From positions 4,342,501-4,406,500 of the forward strand of contig NZ_UGSI01000001.1 of the NCBI RefSeq assembly GCF_900454495.1: a stretch of 64,000 nt of DNA, read 5' to 3'. The notes beneath the pieces are model-generated. The model did no database searches. It was not told the DNA's origin and saw only the letters and a list, made by a program, of their open reading frames with translations. Position 1 is the stretch's first letter; each line of letters opens with the position of its first letter. The translations under genes were made by a program, and so were the position numbers. Shown here one piece after another: positions 61,953 to 64,000 of this stretch. The DNA comes from Paenibacillus macerans. GTDB lineage: Bacteria; Bacillota; Bacilli; Paenibacillales; Paenibacillaceae.

Positions 61953-62022
61953 ATTGTACCTTGTAACCCGCCATATGGCTCCATCCATTTGGTTGGTTAT
62001 ACAACCAACCAAAGAGTATAAT
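61953..62022. promoter_or_regulatory. divergent promoter region with MocR-type palindrome
   Basis: A perfect 11-base palindrome TTTGGTTGGTT-ATAC-AACCAACCAAA (61988-62013) lies just before TATAAT (62017-62022) of the MocR gene. On the other strand TACAAT (61953-61958) can serve lysE. One operator thus touches both promoters. Confidence 0.8.
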
Positions 62023-62083
62023 GGAGAGTAAGAAACAACGAGGAGGACAAGCGATTCTAATCGGATAGGAGGACCAAAACGCG

Positions 62084-63535
62084 ATGGAGCAACCTTTATG
62101 GCAGCCGGACCGCCATTCGCCCGTTCCGCTGCACCGGCAGATCATGGAGCATTTCCGCGATAAAATCGCCGGCGGGGAATGGCCGGTAGGCACCCGCATC
62201 CCTTCCCAGCGCGAGCTCGCCAAAAGCCTCGGCGTCAACCGCAGCACCGTGGTCGCCGCATTGGACGAACTGGCGGCCGCGGGGATGATTCAGGGCGGCA
62301 AAGGCGGCGGAACCCGCGTCATCAACCAAACCTGGGGCGTGCTGGCCGCGGCCCCTCCCCCGGATTGGAACAGCTACGTAAGCGCCGGGACGCAGCGCCC
62401 GAATCTTCCCGCCGTGCAGGAGATCAACCGGGCCGAGTTCCAGCCCGGCATCATCCGGCTCGGGACGGGGGAGCTGTCGCCCGAACTGCTGCCGCAAGCG
62501 GAGATGAGCGAGCTGCTGCGGCGCATGGCGGACCGTATGCCCGGCCTGGGCTACGGGGAGCCCGCCGGGGATCTGCGGCTGCGCGAAGTCATCGCCGCCA
62601 GGCTGAAAAAGCTCGGAATCGCCGCCTCCCCCTCATCGCTGCTCATCGTATCCGGCGCGCTGCAGGCGCTCCAGCTCATTTCGGTAGGGCTGCTGCCGCG
62701 GGGGGCCACCGTTTTGCTGGAGCGGCCGTCCTACCTGTATTCGGTTCCCGTTTTCCAATCGGCCGGCATGAAGCTCCGGGGCATCCCGATGGACGCGGAG
62801 GGGCTGCGGACCGATCTGGTCGCCGCCTATGCCAAACAGTATAATGGAGCCCTGCTGTACACAATCCCGACGTTCCACAACCCGACCGGCACGGTCATGA
62901 GCGAAAAACGGCGCCGGCTGCTGCTGGAAAGCTGCGAGGCCGCCCGGCTGCCGATCGTCGAGGACGACGTGTACCGGGACCTGTGGCTGGATGCGCCGCC
63001 CCCGCTTCCGCTCAAGGCGCGGGACCAAAGCGGCGGCGTATTGTACGTCGGCAGCCTGTCCAAAACGCTGAGCCCCGGGCTGCGCATCGGCTGGGTCGCC
63101 GGCCCCCCGCCCGTCGTCGAGCGGCTCGCCGACATCAAGATGCAGAGCGATTACGGCTCCAGCGCCCTGTCGCAGCAGGCCGCCGCGGAATGGCTGCAAA
63201 GCGGGATGTACGACGCCAGGCTGGAGCGGCTCCGCTCCGCGCTGCGGACCAGAAGGGATCAAGCCTTGTCCGCGCTGGAGAAACACTTCGGCGGCCTGGC
63301 CACCTGGGAAGCACCGCGCGGCGGCTTCTACATTTGGCTGAAGCTGAATGCTTCCCTGGCGCCGCGTAGGCTGTTCGACGCCGCGCTGCAAGCGGGCCTC
63401 CTGATCAACCCCGGGCATCTTTACGACCGGGAAGCCAACGACCGGCTGCGCTTTTCTTACGCCTACGCTGCGCCGGGCCAGCTTGAGGAGGGCATCTCAC
63501 GTTTAGCGAGGATCGTCAGATCGCTGTTGCGCTGA
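62084..63535 (+). CDS. MocR-type GntR/aminotransferase regulator
   Basis: 483 aa. N-terminal GntR winged helix (HRQIMEHFRDKIAGGEWPVGTRIPSQRELAKSLGVNRSTV) joined to a fold-type I aminotransferase domain with PLP Lys in YVGSLSKTLSPGLRIGW, plus YTIPTFHNPTG and VEDDVYRDL. MocR proteins sense an amino acid or PLP derivative and regulate a nearby gene, here probably lysE. It binds direct or inverted repeats such as the palindrome upstream. Confidence 0.93.
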   Translation: MEQPLWQPDRHSPVPLHRQIMEHFRDKIAGGEWPVGTRIPSQRELAKSLGVNRSTVVAALDELAAAGMIQGGKGGGTRVINQTWGVLAAAPPPDWNSYVSAGTQRPNLPAVQEINRAEFQPGIIRLGTGELSPELLPQAEMSELLRRMADRMPGLGYGEPAGDLRLREVIAARLKKLGIAASPSSLLIVSGALQALQLISVGLLPRGATVLLERPSYLYSVPVFQSAGMKLRGIPMDAEGLRTDLVAAYAKQYNGALLYTIPTFHNPTGTVMSEKRRRLLLESCEAARLPIVEDDVYRDLWLDAPPPLPLKARDQSGGVLYVGSLSKTLSPGLRIGWVAGPPPVVERLADIKMQSDYGSSALSQQAAAEWLQSGMYDARLERLRSALRTRRDQALSALEKHFGGLATWEAPRGGFYIWLKLNASLAPRRLFDAALQAGLLINPGHLYDREANDRLRFSYAYAAPGQLEEGISRLARIVRSLLR

Positions 63536-63609
63536 TGAGCAGGACGCGGCTTGAATTCAGCAAGGAATAGAATGGAATGGACAAAACCAGGCTGCCGAGA
63601 AACCTCGGC

Positions 63610-63820
63610 GAAAAAGATAAGAACAAAAAATGCCCCTATTTCGGCGATATCACCCATTTTGAGTACAATAGAGGAATTTTATGTCGCTATTTCTCGAATC
63701 GCAAGGAAATACCTGCGGTCTGGACCATTCGCAGGTATATAAGGACAAAAATTTCCGTTAATGGCGATGAACATTTCTGGCTCCAGAAAATAAGAACATA
63801 AAGTTCCGCTATTTTGAAGG
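63610..63820. repeat. dispersed repeat family 1, copy E
   Basis: Same order of units as copy A at 3.0 kb: ATTTTATGTCGCTATTT, CGCAAGGAAAT, CGTTAATGG, then GAAAATAAGAACATAAAG and CCGCTATTTTGAAGG. Followed by TCGTCGTTCCAGCGG, as at 3.2 kb. Confidence 0.75.
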
Positions 63821-63969
63821 CCGACAGTTGGTAGTCATCGTCGTTCCAGCGGCCGGCAGCGGATCATCAAATGCCTGTATTCCCGCAGAAATTTCAACAC
63901 TTACCAAGGCCGGCGGCAAAGCAAACAGGCCCTTGCCTGAATGGGAAGAGCCTGCCGCCCTAATCGGTC

Positions 63970-64000
63970 CTACTCCGTCCGGGTCAGCCGAACGGCCATA
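63970..64000 (-). CDS. possible 3' end of a gene beyond the right edge
   Basis: On the minus strand the frame MAVRLTRTE ends at TAG (63970-63972), and a GC-rich stem with T-rich tail (CAGGCTCTTCC...AAGGGCCTG, 63915-63955) follows, as expected after a gene. Only nine codons are visible, so the product cannot be identified. Confidence 0.25.
   Translation of the reverse strand, partial: MAVRLTRTE

Overview
The window reads as chromosomal DNA of a GC-rich, spore-former-type Bacillota, most likely Paenibacillus or a close relative. Evidence: a YesM/YesN two-component pair beside a sugar ABC transporter, LicT-type RAT antiterminators, a TPP riboswitch with a ThiXYZ-like transporter, and the Bacillus-type small proteins YezD, YdjO and CcdC. 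Genes are compact, with strong GGAGG sites and frequent 4-base ATGA overlaps. The spaces between operons are filled with dispersed palindromic repeats and minisatellites.

Layout. 0-6.7 kb: carbohydrate ABC transporter (binding lipoprotein, two permeases) with a sensor kinase and response regulator, the last cut by the left edge. 7-8.3 kb: IS1595-like element, copy 1. 8.6-11.2 kb: a decayed cellobiose/lichenan PTS locus (broken LicR, EIIC and 6-phospho-beta-glucosidase). 11.6-14.6 kb: DUF4272 protein, an internally deleted methyltransferase, and an SDR. 15.0-20.9 kb: a tightly overlapping five-gene operon (KAS III, ATP-grasp, epimerase-type SDR, MBL-fold hydrolase, adenylate-forming enzyme) that looks like an uncharacterised acyl-condensing pathway. 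21-24.7 kb: TIGR01777 SDR, then a divergent operon of ABM monooxygenase, acyl-CoA dehydrogenase and alpha/beta hydrolase, ending in IS1595-like copy 2 (24.7-26.0 kb, inverted relative to copy 1). 26.3-33.1 kb: two P-loop proteins and an intact beta-glucoside PTS locus (bglA, licT, bglP), each gene behind a RAT/terminator module. 33.2-41.8 kb: FMN reductase, SDR, NAD(P)HX repair enzyme, NAD(P)H-binding protein, DUF1634/TauE pair, GNAT and a membrane protein. 41.8-42.8 kb: gene-poor repeats. 42.9-46.3 kb: sulfate transport operon sbp-cysT-cysW-yezD with a structured leader. 47.4-51.7 kb: lactonase, Rrf2 regulator, a MITE, CcdC, diguanylate cyclase, YdjO. 52.0-55.3 kb: TPP riboswitch and thiamine-precursor transporter, converging on an HD-GYP gene. 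56.0-57.3 kb: a tyrosine recombinase gene between perfect 27-base inverted sites. 57.4-63.5 kb: TatD-like hydrolase, an IS110-type element with a candidate guide RNA inserted in a dispersed repeat, nitroreductase, LysE exporter and a divergent MocR regulator.

How it fits together. Carbon uptake is controlled at three levels visible in the DNA: a cre-like site at the ABC operon, LicT/RAT antitermination at bgl, and the YesMN pair. Of two beta-glucoside PTS loci, one is intact and one is dying. The most unusual content is (1) the five-gene acyl-condensing cassette, (2) the recombinase between inverted dif-like sites, (3) the IS110 element caught inside a repeat, with an RNA region containing bases that match the flanks of its own insertion site, and (4) the many in-frame low-complexity expansions and internal deletions, which suggest slippage and short-repeat recombination are active in this genome.
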